The notes beneath the pieces are model-generated. The model was given only the letters and a program-made list of their open reading frames with translations. It made no database searches and had not been told where the DNA came from. DNA of 64,000 nucleotides from Polyangia bacterium. GTDB lineage: Bacteria; Myxococcota_A; Polyangia; Polyangiales; JAUICN01. A program made the translations under genes and the position numbers. The stretch is taken from assembly GCA_030427835.1 (NCBI GenBank), contig JAUICN010000002.1, positions 248,001-312,000 on the forward strand. The letters run 5' to 3'. This document shows positions 26,751 through 35,175 of the stretch, in pieces. Each line of letters begins with the position of its first letter. Position 1 is the first letter of the stretch.

Positions 26751-27938
26751 TTACTGCAGGAGATCTTTTGCCAGGGTTTCGATGGCTTCTGCCCAGGCCT
26801 GGGTACTGTGGTGTAGGCGCAGGTAGGCAGTTCTTTGGGAAGTTGAAGGGGGTTTTGTGAGCCCGGTGAGGATTGCCTGCACAAGGGACTGGGGGTTTTC
26901 CCCGTCAAATCCGGTGACTAGGTGTTCCACGGGCAGATCCTGTGTGGCTTGCCTTGCCGCGATCACGGGCAGGTCCGTACGAAGGGCTTCCAGCAATTTG
27001 ACAGGGAGGCCCCCCGGTGTTTTTCGCGGAACAAGGATGGCGTTCCCCGAAAAAAATCTGGAGCCAGAGCCGCTTCGGTCAGGAAGGGGGTTGGTTTCCA
27101 CCCGATCGTCGACTCCTCGCCGCTTTGCGTATTGCCATAGGGGGGCCGTGTCGGATTGGGTTTGTATGCTCAGAAGTAGCTTGGGGATGCGCGCTCGGAG
27201 TTCCACCAGGGCGTCCAACATGGTTTCCCATCCTTGGTAGGGATCCAGGTTGCCGGCGTATGTCAGCCGAACGTGGTCAGGTTGCGTCGCATCTGTGGAG
27301 GCGGCGCTTGCGGGTGGAGTTGGGTTTGTGGATGCCTCGTAGGCGGGTGGCCAGGGGATTGGCAGGGTGCTCACAGGACGATCGTGACGCTCTTGCAGAA
27401 TTTTGGCGAGGTGTGTGGAAACGGCGGCCGTGCGATCTGCCCGTTGCACGAGGTACCTCTCCAACATCGATCCAGCCTGTGTGAGTACATTCTGTGGCCC
27501 CCCTGGAAAGTAGGTAGGCAGTTCGGAACCGAGTTCCGTATGGGCCAGGAAGATCAGGGGACGCAGATTGAGTTGCAGGCATATCCACGCGGCCTCGACG
27601 TGATGGGCCACGAATATTTTTGCCTGTGCGGATCCGCGGCTCCCACCGGAGCCGGTTGGACGGATGTGGCGGCGCAGACGTAGGGCCAGGCGACCGTCGT
27701 CGAGAAGTCGTTGAACGGATACTCCAGAACGAAACCCCCTTCCGGGAGCAAATGTTCCCGGGCGGAAGTGTGGGTAGGGCAACGGGGGATGAGGCTCGCC
27801 CCGATGGTGTGTGATGAGTTGGACGTCGTGCCCCCCTTGGTGGGATGCACACACCATGGAGTGGATCGCCGCTTGGGTGCCCTGGGGGGTTGGGAACGGC
27901 AGGGCTGCCACGTGAATGTACTGTGGGTGCGGATCCAC
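26751..27938 (-). CDS. glycosyltransferase family 4 protein
   Basis: 395 residues from a GTG with AAGGA 10 bp upstream. The N-terminal half has LPFPTPQGTQAAIHSMV and HHVEAAW; the C-terminal Rossmann half has VRLTYAGNLDPYQGWETMLDAL and a donor-binding region VPRKTPGGLPVKLLEALRTDLPVIAA. That is the usual GT4/GT-B pattern, with a nucleotide-sugar donor expected. The usual EGFG/E-x7-E motif is degenerate (GGLPVKLLEAL keeps the second Glu). It sits between phosphatase-superfamily enzymes and the propeller protein, consistent with building or decorating an envelope glycan. Confidence 0.82.
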   Translation of the reverse strand: MDPHPQYIHVAALPFPTPQGTQAAIHSMVCASHQGGHDVQLITHHRGEPHPPLPYPHFRPGTFAPGRGFRSGVSVQRLLDDGRLALRLRRHIRPTGSGGSRGSAQAKIFVAHHVEAAWICLQLNLRPLIFLAHTELGSELPTYFPGGPQNVLTQAGSMLERYLVQRADRTAAVSTHLAKILQERHDRPVSTLPIPWPPAYEASTNPTPPASAASTDATQPDHVRLTYAGNLDPYQGWETMLDALVELRARIPKLLLSIQTQSDTAPLWQYAKRRGVDDRVETNPLPDRSGSGSRFFSGNAILVPRKTPGGLPVKLLEALRTDLPVIAARQATQDLPVEHLVTGFDGENPQSLVQAILTGLTKPPSTSQRTAYLRLHHSTQAWAEAIETLAKDLLQ

Positions 27939-27958
27939 CGGGTTTGGGTCCTTGCTTG

Positions 27959-29725
27959 TTAGTCGATATAACCCAGGGCGCGCATGCGCTCCTCAAGTTT
28001 CTCCGGCTGTGCTGTAGACTTGTTCGGCTGTGGTGTGGGAGATGGTTCGGGGCCGAGTAACCTGTTTCTTTGTACGGAAGGGCCCTGGGGGGCCACGCCT
28101 GGTCTGTGGTTTTGGGACTTGGATGCCATCGGTGTGATTTCGCGGAGCGCCTCCCACAGAACGCGGCCTTCGGCGGAACTGTGGAGATTTTCCATGCCGT
28201 GGGTGAGTCCGATACGGGCGAGCGTGGTGGTGGCCGCATCCACCATATGAGCGTCGATTTCCCCGCAGGGTTCCACGGTTGGGCCGTGCGCAATGAAAAC
28301 CCCCCTGGGCCGGTGGCTTCCTGGGAGGCTGCGCCCTTTGCGGCCCAAGTACTCTGTTTCCGCAAGCTTTCTCCAGGGCCCGGTGCCCACGGGGGCCGTG
28401 GCAGAGGGTTGCAAGTTGTAGGTGTGGCCGTTGTCTTCGTGAAGGTCCAACAACAAATCGGGAGCGCGTTCCACGTGGGGACCGTGAAAGAGATCCTGCC
28501 GTTTCCAGACGTTGCGAAACACGGGCTTGTGGGTCCAGGGATCCCTCACGCTCCGAAGGAAGGTTTGCAGTTCTAGGACATGGGCATCCACATTCTCGGG
28601 GTACAAAGTGCCTTCGGGTTCCCTGCCCACAATGTTGAGGTGGATGGCAGGGAAGTAGTTGAGCTCGTCACTGAATGCTCGGGTGTGTGCCATGTCGATG
28701 GCGGCGAAACGGTTTTGGGATTCCAACCATCCTGGGAGTGCTTTCCCTGCCACCCGAAATAGGCCCTGGCGAACCTGGGGTGGAAGTGTTGTTAACGCGG
28801 CGTCCTTCAGGCGCGTCGCCCACCTTGTGGTGCCCGCGGACTTCCATTGGAGGAATCCTGCTTCGTGCAGCAATCGGTTGAGGTAGAGCACCTTGTCGGA
28901 GGCACCGCCGGAGCCGTGATCGCTGACGATCGTGATTTCCACCGGGGATTTTTTCTGTGCTCGAACCTGATTTGCGAGACGGCCCAGGGATTCGTCGATG
29001 GCTGTGTACACCTGGGTGAGGCCGCTTTCGGTGTGCGATCGGACTCCTTTGGGTGCCCGGGGGGAGGAAGGGTCGTGCAAACTGAAGAGATGGTGGCTTG
29101 CGGTATCCGTTTCACCAAAATAGACAGCCACCACGTCCCAGGGGCCCTGTTGAAGGATCCATTGCACCAGTTCCGTACGCTTCCAGATGCGTTTGCAAAG
29201 TTGATCTGGAAGACGTTGATGCCACCCGGGTTGTTCTGCATCGAACTCGTTGACGTCGTCAAAGGCGATGGTTCCGAACTTTTCCGTGATTCGTTTGTGG
29301 AGCTCGGGAGGATGTACGAAGCTGGTGTCTGCGGTGAAAGCCACGGGAGAATCCCAACCGCTGATGAACACTCCGTGTTTCAGGGGCTCTGGTGGCCAGG
29401 TGCCGGGGAAGCCCAGGCAGGCGCAGCGTAGACCCTGATCATCGAGGGTTCGGATCCATGTGGGCAGGGCACGGACGGTGCCTCCGGTGAAGGCCACCTG
29501 GTAGCCCTTGCGGGTGGTAAAATCGAATACGCCGTGACGCCCGGGGTTGGCTCCCGTGAGAAACGTGGTCCAGTTGGGAAGCGTTGCGGGTGGCTGTACA
29601 CTTTGCAGTGCGGCAAATGTTCCTTCTTCTCTCCATCGAAACAGGTTGGGTAGCTGCTCTGGCCCCATGCTGTGGATGAGATCGGGATCGGCGCCGTCCA
29701 CGCCGAAGATAAGGTGGGTCGTCAT
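27959..29725 (-). CDS. alkaline phosphatase superfamily phosphodiesterase (type I PDE/NPP-like), copy 2
   Basis: 588 residues from ATG 29725, which sits 10 bp after the upstream gene; the frame stays open further up but overlaps that gene. FGVDGADPDLI gives the first metal Asp, PPATLPNWTTFLTGANPGRHGVFDF the nucleophile Thr region, GETDTASHHLF and VSDHGSGG further metal ligands. This matches the PF01663 type. Such enzymes cleave phosphodiesters or transfer phospho-groups. No signal peptide is seen. The C-terminal 60 residues are Pro/Gln rich and end in LEERMRALGYID. Adjacent to a second member of the same superfamily, so a tandem duplication followed by divergence is likely. Confidence 0.85.
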   Translation of the reverse strand: MTTHLIFGVDGADPDLIHSMGPEQLPNLFRWREEGTFAALQSVQPPATLPNWTTFLTGANPGRHGVFDFTTRKGYQVAFTGGTVRALPTWIRTLDDQGLRCACLGFPGTWPPEPLKHGVFISGWDSPVAFTADTSFVHPPELHKRITEKFGTIAFDDVNEFDAEQPGWHQRLPDQLCKRIWKRTELVQWILQQGPWDVVAVYFGETDTASHHLFSLHDPSSPRAPKGVRSHTESGLTQVYTAIDESLGRLANQVRAQKKSPVEITIVSDHGSGGASDKVLYLNRLLHEAGFLQWKSAGTTRWATRLKDAALTTLPPQVRQGLFRVAGKALPGWLESQNRFAAIDMAHTRAFSDELNYFPAIHLNIVGREPEGTLYPENVDAHVLELQTFLRSVRDPWTHKPVFRNVWKRQDLFHGPHVERAPDLLLDLHEDNGHTYNLQPSATAPVGTGPWRKLAETEYLGRKGRSLPGSHRPRGVFIAHGPTVEPCGEIDAHMVDAATTTLARIGLTHGMENLHSSAEGRVLWEALREITPMASKSQNHRPGVAPQGPSVQRNRLLGPEPSPTPQPNKSTAQPEKLEERMRALGYID

Positions 29726-29735
29726 CGGGCACCGG

Positions 29736-31199
29736 TCATAGCCTGTTTGCGGCTTCGATCCCAGCGAGGTTTTCTGCAACGGGTGACTTCCCTGGGAGAT
29801 CCAAGGGTATGGGTACGCCCATGAGGCGGCAGAGGGTGGGGGCAAAATCCAGGTACTGAAACCCTTGGATTTCTCCGCGGATGGAAACGTCTGGGCCAGC
29901 GAGTGCAAGAATCCCTTTCGGGGCGTGGTTGCACGGATCCATCCCTTGATCGTTGTTCGCGACCCAGCAGGAGGCGTGGCCCAGGGTTCCCAGGCACCGG
30001 TACCTGTAGTTGTCCACCTCCACCATGAGGTCCGGAGGTGTGCCCCGGGCGTGCCTGTACAGGCGGGACGGATCGTGGGTACGGATCGTTGTCCCCTGAT
30101 CTTTCGATTCCCTTTGTAGTTCGTCGATCAAACTCTGTTTGGTTTTTTCCATTTCCTGTTCGGGCACGGCCCCCTGGGGTTCTCGGCCCATCACATTGAG
30201 TTGGATGCGCCCAATGTAGCCACCCTGGGCCCAGGCGCGGGTGTTGTTCCAATCCACTTTGTTGGGATCGAGTGCGGTGGGTGTTTCTCCACCAGGGTGA
30301 GGTTGCTTGAGACGCAACCAACCCTTCTGCTGGAGCCACGTGTTGATGCAGAACCCGCCGACCATGGGTTGCGCCCCATGATCACTGACGATGACGATGT
30401 TGGTGTCCTGGGAAGTGGCCGATATCAGTCGCCCGACCTGTTCATCCACGTAGCGGTAGTAACGGCGCCCCTCTTGGGCGAGAGGATGGCTTGGATCGTA
30501 TTGGGGGTGGTTGGGATCCATGCGGTGCCAAAGCGCGTGGTGGAGCCGATCCGTGCCAATCTCCACCATCATCAAAAAGTCGGGTTGGCGCGTGGTCCAC
30601 AGGTGGTGGGCCATGTTGAAGCGCTGCCGGGTGCCGCGATAGAGGGATGCGAGGATCTTTTGGGTGTTGCCACTTCGATGCCCTTCCACATCTGGAACGT
30701 AGGGGCCGAACCGTTCTTCAAGTTCCGTGCCTAGCTGCGTTGGATGTGCCCAGGGTAGGCTGGAGCTGGGGTCCCAAAGAAAACAGGAGAGCGCTTCCGT
30801 CGGATCCGTCGGGGAAAGGGCGGGTGGCACGGAGGGTGGAACAAAGAGCCGGATGCTGCGTTTTCCGTGGGAGGAGAAGTGGCCCCAAATATGGGGAACC
30901 TGGAGGTCGGCGGCGGTGGAAAACCTATGTTGGTAGCTGTTGGGTTGTCGGGTTTGGAATCCGTAGAGGCCCACGGATCCCGGGTCGTGGCCTGTGGTCA
31001 GGCAAGCCCAGGCGGGTACTGTGATGGGAGGCGTGCAGGTGTGCATGGGCCCCCACGCTCCACGGCCCATGAGGCTTTGTACGTGGGGCATGTCGCTTGC
31101 GTAGCGGTCGAAAACCAGGGATGGGTCGGCACAGTCGAGGCCGATCACGAGGGTGGCGGATCCCTGTGGGCAGGTGCCGCGTAGTACGGGTTGCTCCAA
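29736..31199 (-). CDS. alkaline phosphatase superfamily phosphodiesterase (type I PDE/NPP-like), copy 1
   Basis: 487 residues from a TTG, with no better start nearby. LVIGLDCADPSLVFDRY carries the first metal Asp, PPITVPAWACLTTGHDPGSVGLYGF the nucleophile Thr, VEIGTDRLHHALWH and IVSDHGAQPMVGGF the remaining metal ligands, and a C-terminal FAPTLCRLMGVPIP block is typical. All metal-binding positions look intact, so it should be active. It lies 5 bp after the repeat lipoprotein gene and 10 bp before its paralogue. Substrate unknown; a phosphorylated or nucleotide-linked glycan precursor fits the neighbours. Confidence 0.85.
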   Translation of the reverse strand: MEQPVLRGTCPQGSATLVIGLDCADPSLVFDRYASDMPHVQSLMGRGAWGPMHTCTPPITVPAWACLTTGHDPGSVGLYGFQTRQPNSYQHRFSTAADLQVPHIWGHFSSHGKRSIRLFVPPSVPPALSPTDPTEALSCFLWDPSSSLPWAHPTQLGTELEERFGPYVPDVEGHRSGNTQKILASLYRGTRQRFNMAHHLWTTRQPDFLMMVEIGTDRLHHALWHRMDPNHPQYDPSHPLAQEGRRYYRYVDEQVGRLISATSQDTNIVIVSDHGAQPMVGGFCINTWLQQKGWLRLKQPHPGGETPTALDPNKVDWNNTRAWAQGGYIGRIQLNVMGREPQGAVPEQEMEKTKQSLIDELQRESKDQGTTIRTHDPSRLYRHARGTPPDLMVEVDNYRYRCLGTLGHASCWVANNDQGMDPCNHAPKGILALAGPDVSIRGEIQGFQYLDFAPTLCRLMGVPIPLDLPGKSPVAENLAGIEAANRL

Positions 31200-31204
31200 T
31201 GGAG

Positions 31205-32338
31205 TTATTGGATGCGAACGTTGCCGCAGTGGCTTGTGGCGGTGCCCTGGCGGATGCTCACCATTCCGCCGTTGGATGTGTTGGGAATACGAATGTGTAG
31301 TTGGTTACCCGTACGGCGTACTACCTGAGCGTTTTGGTTGCCCACTTTGACATGGGTGCTCCCGGACCAACCCCGCCCGTTTAGGATGAGGATGTCGCCG
31401 CGCCCTGTTCGGGTGGTGGTGAGCTGACATTGCAGCCGGGGAGCCGCAGCAGCCGCGCCAGTGGATCGCCCCGGGTTGGTCGAACGGCCCGTAGAACTGG
31501 AGATCCCTGTTGAGTTTGCTCCGGTTGAAGACCCGGTGTTGGAAGCGATTCCGGTGGAGGAGGCTGTACCTGTGGAGGACCCGGTGTTGGAAGCGATGCC
31601 AGTGGAAGAGGCTGTACCTGTGGAGGACCCGGTGTTGGAAGCGATTCCGGTGGAGGATGCGGTACTTGTGGAGGAACCGGTGTTGGAAGCGATGCCTGTG
31701 GAAGAGGCTGTACCTATGGAAGACCCGGTGTTGGAAGCGATTCCGGTGGAGGATGCGGTGCCTGTGGAGGAACCGGTGTTGGTGGCAATGCCTGTGGAGG
31801 ATGCGGTGCGTGGGTTTTGCCGGACGGTGGCGGTGCCAGAACGGGATCGTGTTGTATTGCCGCGTGCCGTGCTGGTGCGTGCCGTGCTGGTGCGGGTTGG
31901 TGTGCCCTGGCTTGCTGCCATGGTGCTGTTGTGATGAACGCTTGCATGGTGTGCACTGGCGTGTTGATTGTGGTGCGCTGCGTGGTTGTGATGCGTGGGT
32001 TGAACCGCGTAGGCGTTGGTGCGGTAGCCCCGGTTTGAGCTTGTGGATTGATCCACTACTTGAACCGATGAACTATCCTGCTGGTTGTGCACCGTGTTTT
32101 GTTGGTTTTGGGTTGTGTTGGTTTGCTGGTTGACCGGGATGGCCTGGGCACTGGTATTCGTTGTTGTGTTTGAACTATTGGTGGAGTTCGAACTGGTGGA
32201 AGAGGAGCCCCCCACGTTGGCGGACGCACGGTAGTTGGCCCGATAGTGAACATTTGTGGTGTCTGAGGGGCAGGTTCGGTAGCAGCCTGAAAGTGTCGTG
32301 GTGATGAATAGCGCTGGAACTAGTAGGGATTTCGTCAT
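31205..32338 (-). CDS. Ser/Thr-rich repeat lipoprotein with C-terminal Ig/IPT-like domain
   Basis: 377 residues from ATG 32338, preferred over an upstream in-frame start because GGAGA lies 7 bp before it. FITTTLSGC is the lipobox. The mature protein has an Asn/Ser/Thr/Gln region, a His/Ala patch (HNHAAHHNQHASAHHASVHH), and about six copies of a 16-residue Thr/Ser/Gly unit (TGIASNTGSSTGTASS). An 80-residue beta domain ends the protein (RGDILILNGRGWSGSTHVKVGN), resembling IPT/TIG folds. The repeat would be a good stalk or O-glycosylation substrate, and a glycosyltransferase lies in the same operon. First gene of that operon. Confidence 0.78.
   Translation of the reverse strand: MTKSLLVPALFITTTLSGCYRTCPSDTTNVHYRANYRASANVGGSSSTSSNSTNSSNTTTNTSAQAIPVNQQTNTTQNQQNTVHNQQDSSSVQVVDQSTSSNRGYRTNAYAVQPTHHNHAAHHNQHASAHHASVHHNSTMAASQGTPTRTSTARTSTARGNTTRSRSGTATVRQNPRTASSTGIATNTGSSTGTASSTGIASNTGSSIGTASSTGIASNTGSSTSTASSTGIASNTGSSTGTASSTGIASNTGSSTGTASSTGIASNTGSSTGANSTGISSSTGRSTNPGRSTGAAAAAPRLQCQLTTTRTGRGDILILNGRGWSGSTHVKVGNQNAQVVRRTGNQLHIRIPNTSNGGMVSIRQGTATSHCGNVRIQ
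31536..31823. repeat. 48-bp in-frame tandem repeat, 6 copies, with 96-bp higher-order pattern
   Basis: Units begin at 31536, 31584, 31632, 31680, 31728 and 31776. Copies 1, 3 and 5 read GCGATTCC near the start, copies 2 and 4 GCGATGCC, a synonymous difference, so the array partly grew by doubling a 96-bp unit. It encodes the Ser/Thr stalk of the lipoprotein. Confidence 0.9.
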
Positions 32339-32449
32339 GGTGTGTTCTCCGGACCATAGTGTTACGGAACCTCTCGAGTTTCCATTCATTTCTGTACACT
32401 GGTATCATGGAATATCGGTGTACCGGTGTTGCAGATGGGGAATGGAAAA

Positions 32450-33163
32450 GTGAACGAATTCAGTGCTTGGAGAACGGTTTGTGGGTGGAAACACGGTGCG
32501 TGTACCGTTTTGGTGCTGCTTAACGGCGCCTGCGGCGGTACGGGTAGGGAGCCGGGTGCAGGGGGATCCGGGGACGGTACGGCCGGCGACGAGGCTTTGG
32601 AGTCTCCGGTGTGGGCATCCCAGCAAGTCCCGTTGCCCCACGCCACACATGGGCGAGCACCGGAGACTGAACCCCCTACCCATGGCCAAGGGGGGGGCAC
32701 AGGGGATGTGTCCACGGAGGCCGGGTCCGACACCCACCGAGCGAACTTTGGAACGTTGACTCTACGTCCCGGATTTTCCCCAGGACTTCGGGTGCTGCGT
32801 GGTGTTTCGGGTGGGCTTATCGACGCGCGGGAGCTGCGCGGTCATTGCCGTGGCTGGATTTCCAACACACCCGATCACTTGTTGGTGGTGGAGGACGCCA
32901 TTTCGGACCTGCGGGTGCTTGTCCGTTCTGACCAGGATACAACGCTCATCGTGGCCGACGACCAGGAAAACGGTACGGTCGGTTCTGTTTGGTGTGACGA
33001 TGACAGTGGCACGGATCGTAACCCTGCGGCCACGATGGATATTCCGGTTGGAACCTATCGAGTCTGGATTGGAAGTTATCGGGAGGGCGCGAATGCGCAC
33101 TACTCCTTGGGAGTGACCGAGGATCCAAGCGTGCGAACGGAAGACCTTCCTAGCCCGCAGTAG
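32450..33163 (+). CDS. lipoprotein with PPC-like (pre-peptidase C-terminal type) beta domain
   Basis: About 237 residues if it begins at GTG 32450; GTG 32426 or ATG 32435 are possible. TVLVLLNGAC is a lipobox. A linker of 70 residues rich in Gly, Pro, Glu and His follows. The last 130 residues (GWISNTPDHLLVVEDAISDL, SDQDTTLIVADDQENG, WCDDDSGTDRNPAATMDIPVG, YRVWIGSYREGANAHYSLGV) resemble PPC-type beta domains seen on secreted myxobacterial proteins. Surface-exposed protein; no enzyme domain. Its 3' end overlaps the convergent histidine kinase gene by 14 bp. Confidence 0.75.
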   Translation: MNEFSAWRTVCGWKHGACTVLVLLNGACGGTGREPGAGGSGDGTAGDEALESPVWASQQVPLPHATHGRAPETEPPTHGQGGGTGDVSTEAGSDTHRANFGTLTLRPGFSPGLRVLRGVSGGLIDARELRGHCRGWISNTPDHLLVVEDAISDLRVLVRSDQDTTLIVADDQENGTVGSVWCDDDSGTDRNPAATMDIPVGTYRVWIGSYREGANAHYSLGVTEDPSVRTEDLPSPQ

Positions 33164-35075
33164 GGCCTGCAGTAGGGCTCGCGGTAGCGCTCGAGCTGGG
33201 AGGCGAAAGCGATGGAGGTTTATCCTCCCGCAGGGACTTTGAAACGGTGAAATGAAACGTGGATCCCTCTCCCAGTTTGGATTCCACCCAAATTTCTCCA
33301 CGGTGGTGTTCCACCACGCGTTTGCATATGGCCAAACCGATGCCGGTGCCTTCGTATTCGGTTTTTCCGTGGAGCCGTTGGAATACATCAAAAATCCGGG
33401 AAGCATACTTCATGTCCATGCCTATTCCGTTGTCCGAAATGGACAGGATCCACGCTCTGGGTGATTCCTTCGCGGTCACCTGGATGTGAGGTGATTTGTC
33501 TCTTACAAACTTCATGCCGTTGCCGATGAGATTTTGGAAGAGCTGGGTCAGTTGGCTGCTGTCTCCGTAGATTGTAGGTAGTTCCTGGTGAGTGATCGTT
33601 GCGCCCTTTTCCTTAATCGATGCGGCGAGATTGAACGTCGCATTTTCAAGAATACTTTCTAGGGAAACCTCTTCCATCACGCCGCCTGTGCGATCGATTC
33701 TCGAAAAGGCGAGAAGGTCTTTGATCAGTTGCTGCATGCGACGTGCCCCGTCCACGGCGTAGTGGATGAATAGGTCTGCGTCCTTGTCGAGCTTTCCCGT
33801 GTATTCAGAGGCCAAAAGTTCGCAGTAGTTTCTCACCATACGCAGGGGTTCCTGCAGGTCATGGGAGGCCACGTAGGCAAACTGCTCCAGGTCCGCGTTG
33901 GACTGCTTTAGATCTTCTTCACGGAGCTTGAGTTCCGTGAGGTCTCTCATCACTGTGGAGAAGTACGTTGGATTCCCTTGGGTGTCTCTGTGAAGAAGAA
34001 TGATCTGACTCACGGGTTTTGTGGAGCCCTGTTGGGATTGGACAATCGACTCCCCTTGCCACATGCCTTTTTTCAATACTGTGGGAAAGATTTCGGTCCT
34101 GAGCCTGGTGGAGACGTCTTCTGGGTAGAAATCACTGGCCGTGTAGTTGCCCTCGTTGACGTCTGGTGTTTGGGCCCATTCGCTAAACGCCCGATTGTGC
34201 CAAACCACACGCCCTTCCAAGGATGTTGTTCCGATAAAATCGGGCGTGGCTTCCACGATTTCGAGTAGGCGACGGTTCTGTTCCCGGACCCGTTGTCGCT
34301 CGGTGACGTCCCAACAGACCCCCATCGTGCGATCGATTTCTCCCTTTTTGTTTTTGAGAGTGACCGCCCTGGATTCAATCCATCGATATTCCCCAGTCGT
34401 GTTTTTCAATCGATAGAGCCAGTGTTCCCGTTGGCTCTCTGCACGGACGAGCCGTTGGACCTTGGCCAAAAACTCTTCTTGATCCTCTGGGTGAACACGT
34501 TCGAAAATCTGGTCCAGGCTGTCGCTGGGGTGCACCTGGAGAAGTTCAGCACAGCGTGAATCCATGGTGGTGTTGCCGGAACTCAAGTCCCGTTCCCAGA
34601 TGCCCATTTCGCTGGTTTCGAGCGCCAGTGCGAGGCGTCTTCGTTCGGAGTGCAGATTTAGGTTGAGCCCCTCGAGTTGATTGGCATGCCGTTGCCGATC
34701 GGTTACGTCGTGAAAAATAATGGCGACCCGGAGGTTCCCCAGGGGAAAGCCTTGGGCGTCAAATAGGCGGCGGGTCCCGGTATTGTCCTCAAGACGGCTT
34801 TGGGGAAGCTCCTGGGCTTGCTGGTTTTTTAGGATGTGTTGGTAGAGAAACGGGTGCTGGCTTTTGTGAAACTCGGGCAGGGCCTGTGCAATCCGTTGGT
34901 TCAAATTTTGTTGGAGGCCTTCTACGAGAACCGGTTGGTCACAGCCTGCTTGGTTCACATAGGTGAAGCGAAAAGACCCCAGATCTTCAAGATCTTCGAA
35001 CTCGCCGACCACGACGGGCACAGGAAGGTGTTCCACAAGCGTACGAAACCCGTTGTGTTCTGTACCTGTCTCCAT
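33150..35075 (-). CDS. PAS-domain sensor histidine kinase
   Basis: 641 residues with GAGAGGGGGG just upstream of the ATG. No membrane segment, so it is a cytoplasmic sensor. Three PAS-like regions occur at about 5-130, 145-265 (EMGIWERDLSSGNTT, with a PAC-type ending GVCWDVTERQR) and 270-390. A HisKA domain follows near 405 (FAYVASHDLQEPLRMVRNYCE, phospho-His). The HATPase has the N box NLIGNGMKF, G1 ISDNGIGM and GTGIGLAICKRVVE. The class resembles phytochrome-like/PAS kinases with the SHDLQEPLR motif. No response regulator is adjacent. The C-terminal 20 residues are a Ser/Pro/Thr repeat from the 12-bp array at 33157. Confidence 0.92.
   Translation of the reverse strand: METGTEHNGFRTLVEHLPVPVVVGEFEDLEDLGSFRFTYVNQAGCDQPVLVEGLQQNLNQRIAQALPEFHKSQHPFLYQHILKNQQAQELPQSRLEDNTGTRRLFDAQGFPLGNLRVAIIFHDVTDRQRHANQLEGLNLNLHSERRRLALALETSEMGIWERDLSSGNTTMDSRCAELLQVHPSDSLDQIFERVHPEDQEEFLAKVQRLVRAESQREHWLYRLKNTTGEYRWIESRAVTLKNKKGEIDRTMGVCWDVTERQRVREQNRRLLEIVEATPDFIGTTSLEGRVVWHNRAFSEWAQTPDVNEGNYTASDFYPEDVSTRLRTEIFPTVLKKGMWQGESIVQSQQGSTKPVSQIILLHRDTQGNPTYFSTVMRDLTELKLREEDLKQSNADLEQFAYVASHDLQEPLRMVRNYCELLASEYTGKLDKDADLFIHYAVDGARRMQQLIKDLLAFSRIDRTGGVMEEVSLESILENATFNLAASIKEKGATITHQELPTIYGDSSQLTQLFQNLIGNGMKFVRDKSPHIQVTAKESPRAWILSISDNGIGMDMKYASRIFDVFQRLHGKTEYEGTGIGLAICKRVVEHHRGEIWVESKLGEGSTFHFTVSKSLREDKPPSLSPPSSSATASPTAGPTAG
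33157..33192. repeat. 12-bp tandem repeat, 3 copies, at convergent gene ends
   Basis: GCAGTAGGGCCT, GCAGTAGGGCTC and GCGGTAGCGCTC run in tandem. On the minus strand they encode the Ser/Ala-Pro-Thr-Ala-Gly tail of the kinase; on the plus strand each contains a TAG in the lipoprotein frame, the first being its stop codon. Confidence 0.85.
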
Positions 35076-35175
35076 GCCCCCCTCTCGACGTAGGGTATCA
35101 GTTCAGGGTTGTGATGAATACACGCAAGTCTTCGATACCTATCTGTATGCAAACCCGGGAAGAACACGACGGATC

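Noticed and set aside
31536-31823. Regular repeat array, considered as CRISPR
   Set aside because: Repeats are contiguous 48-bp coding units without unique spacers, and no cas genes are present.
31461-31934. Plus-strand frame with PVEDPVLEA repeats
   Set aside because: Antisense of the 48-bp repeat in the lipoprotein; the minus strand has lipobox and ribosome site.
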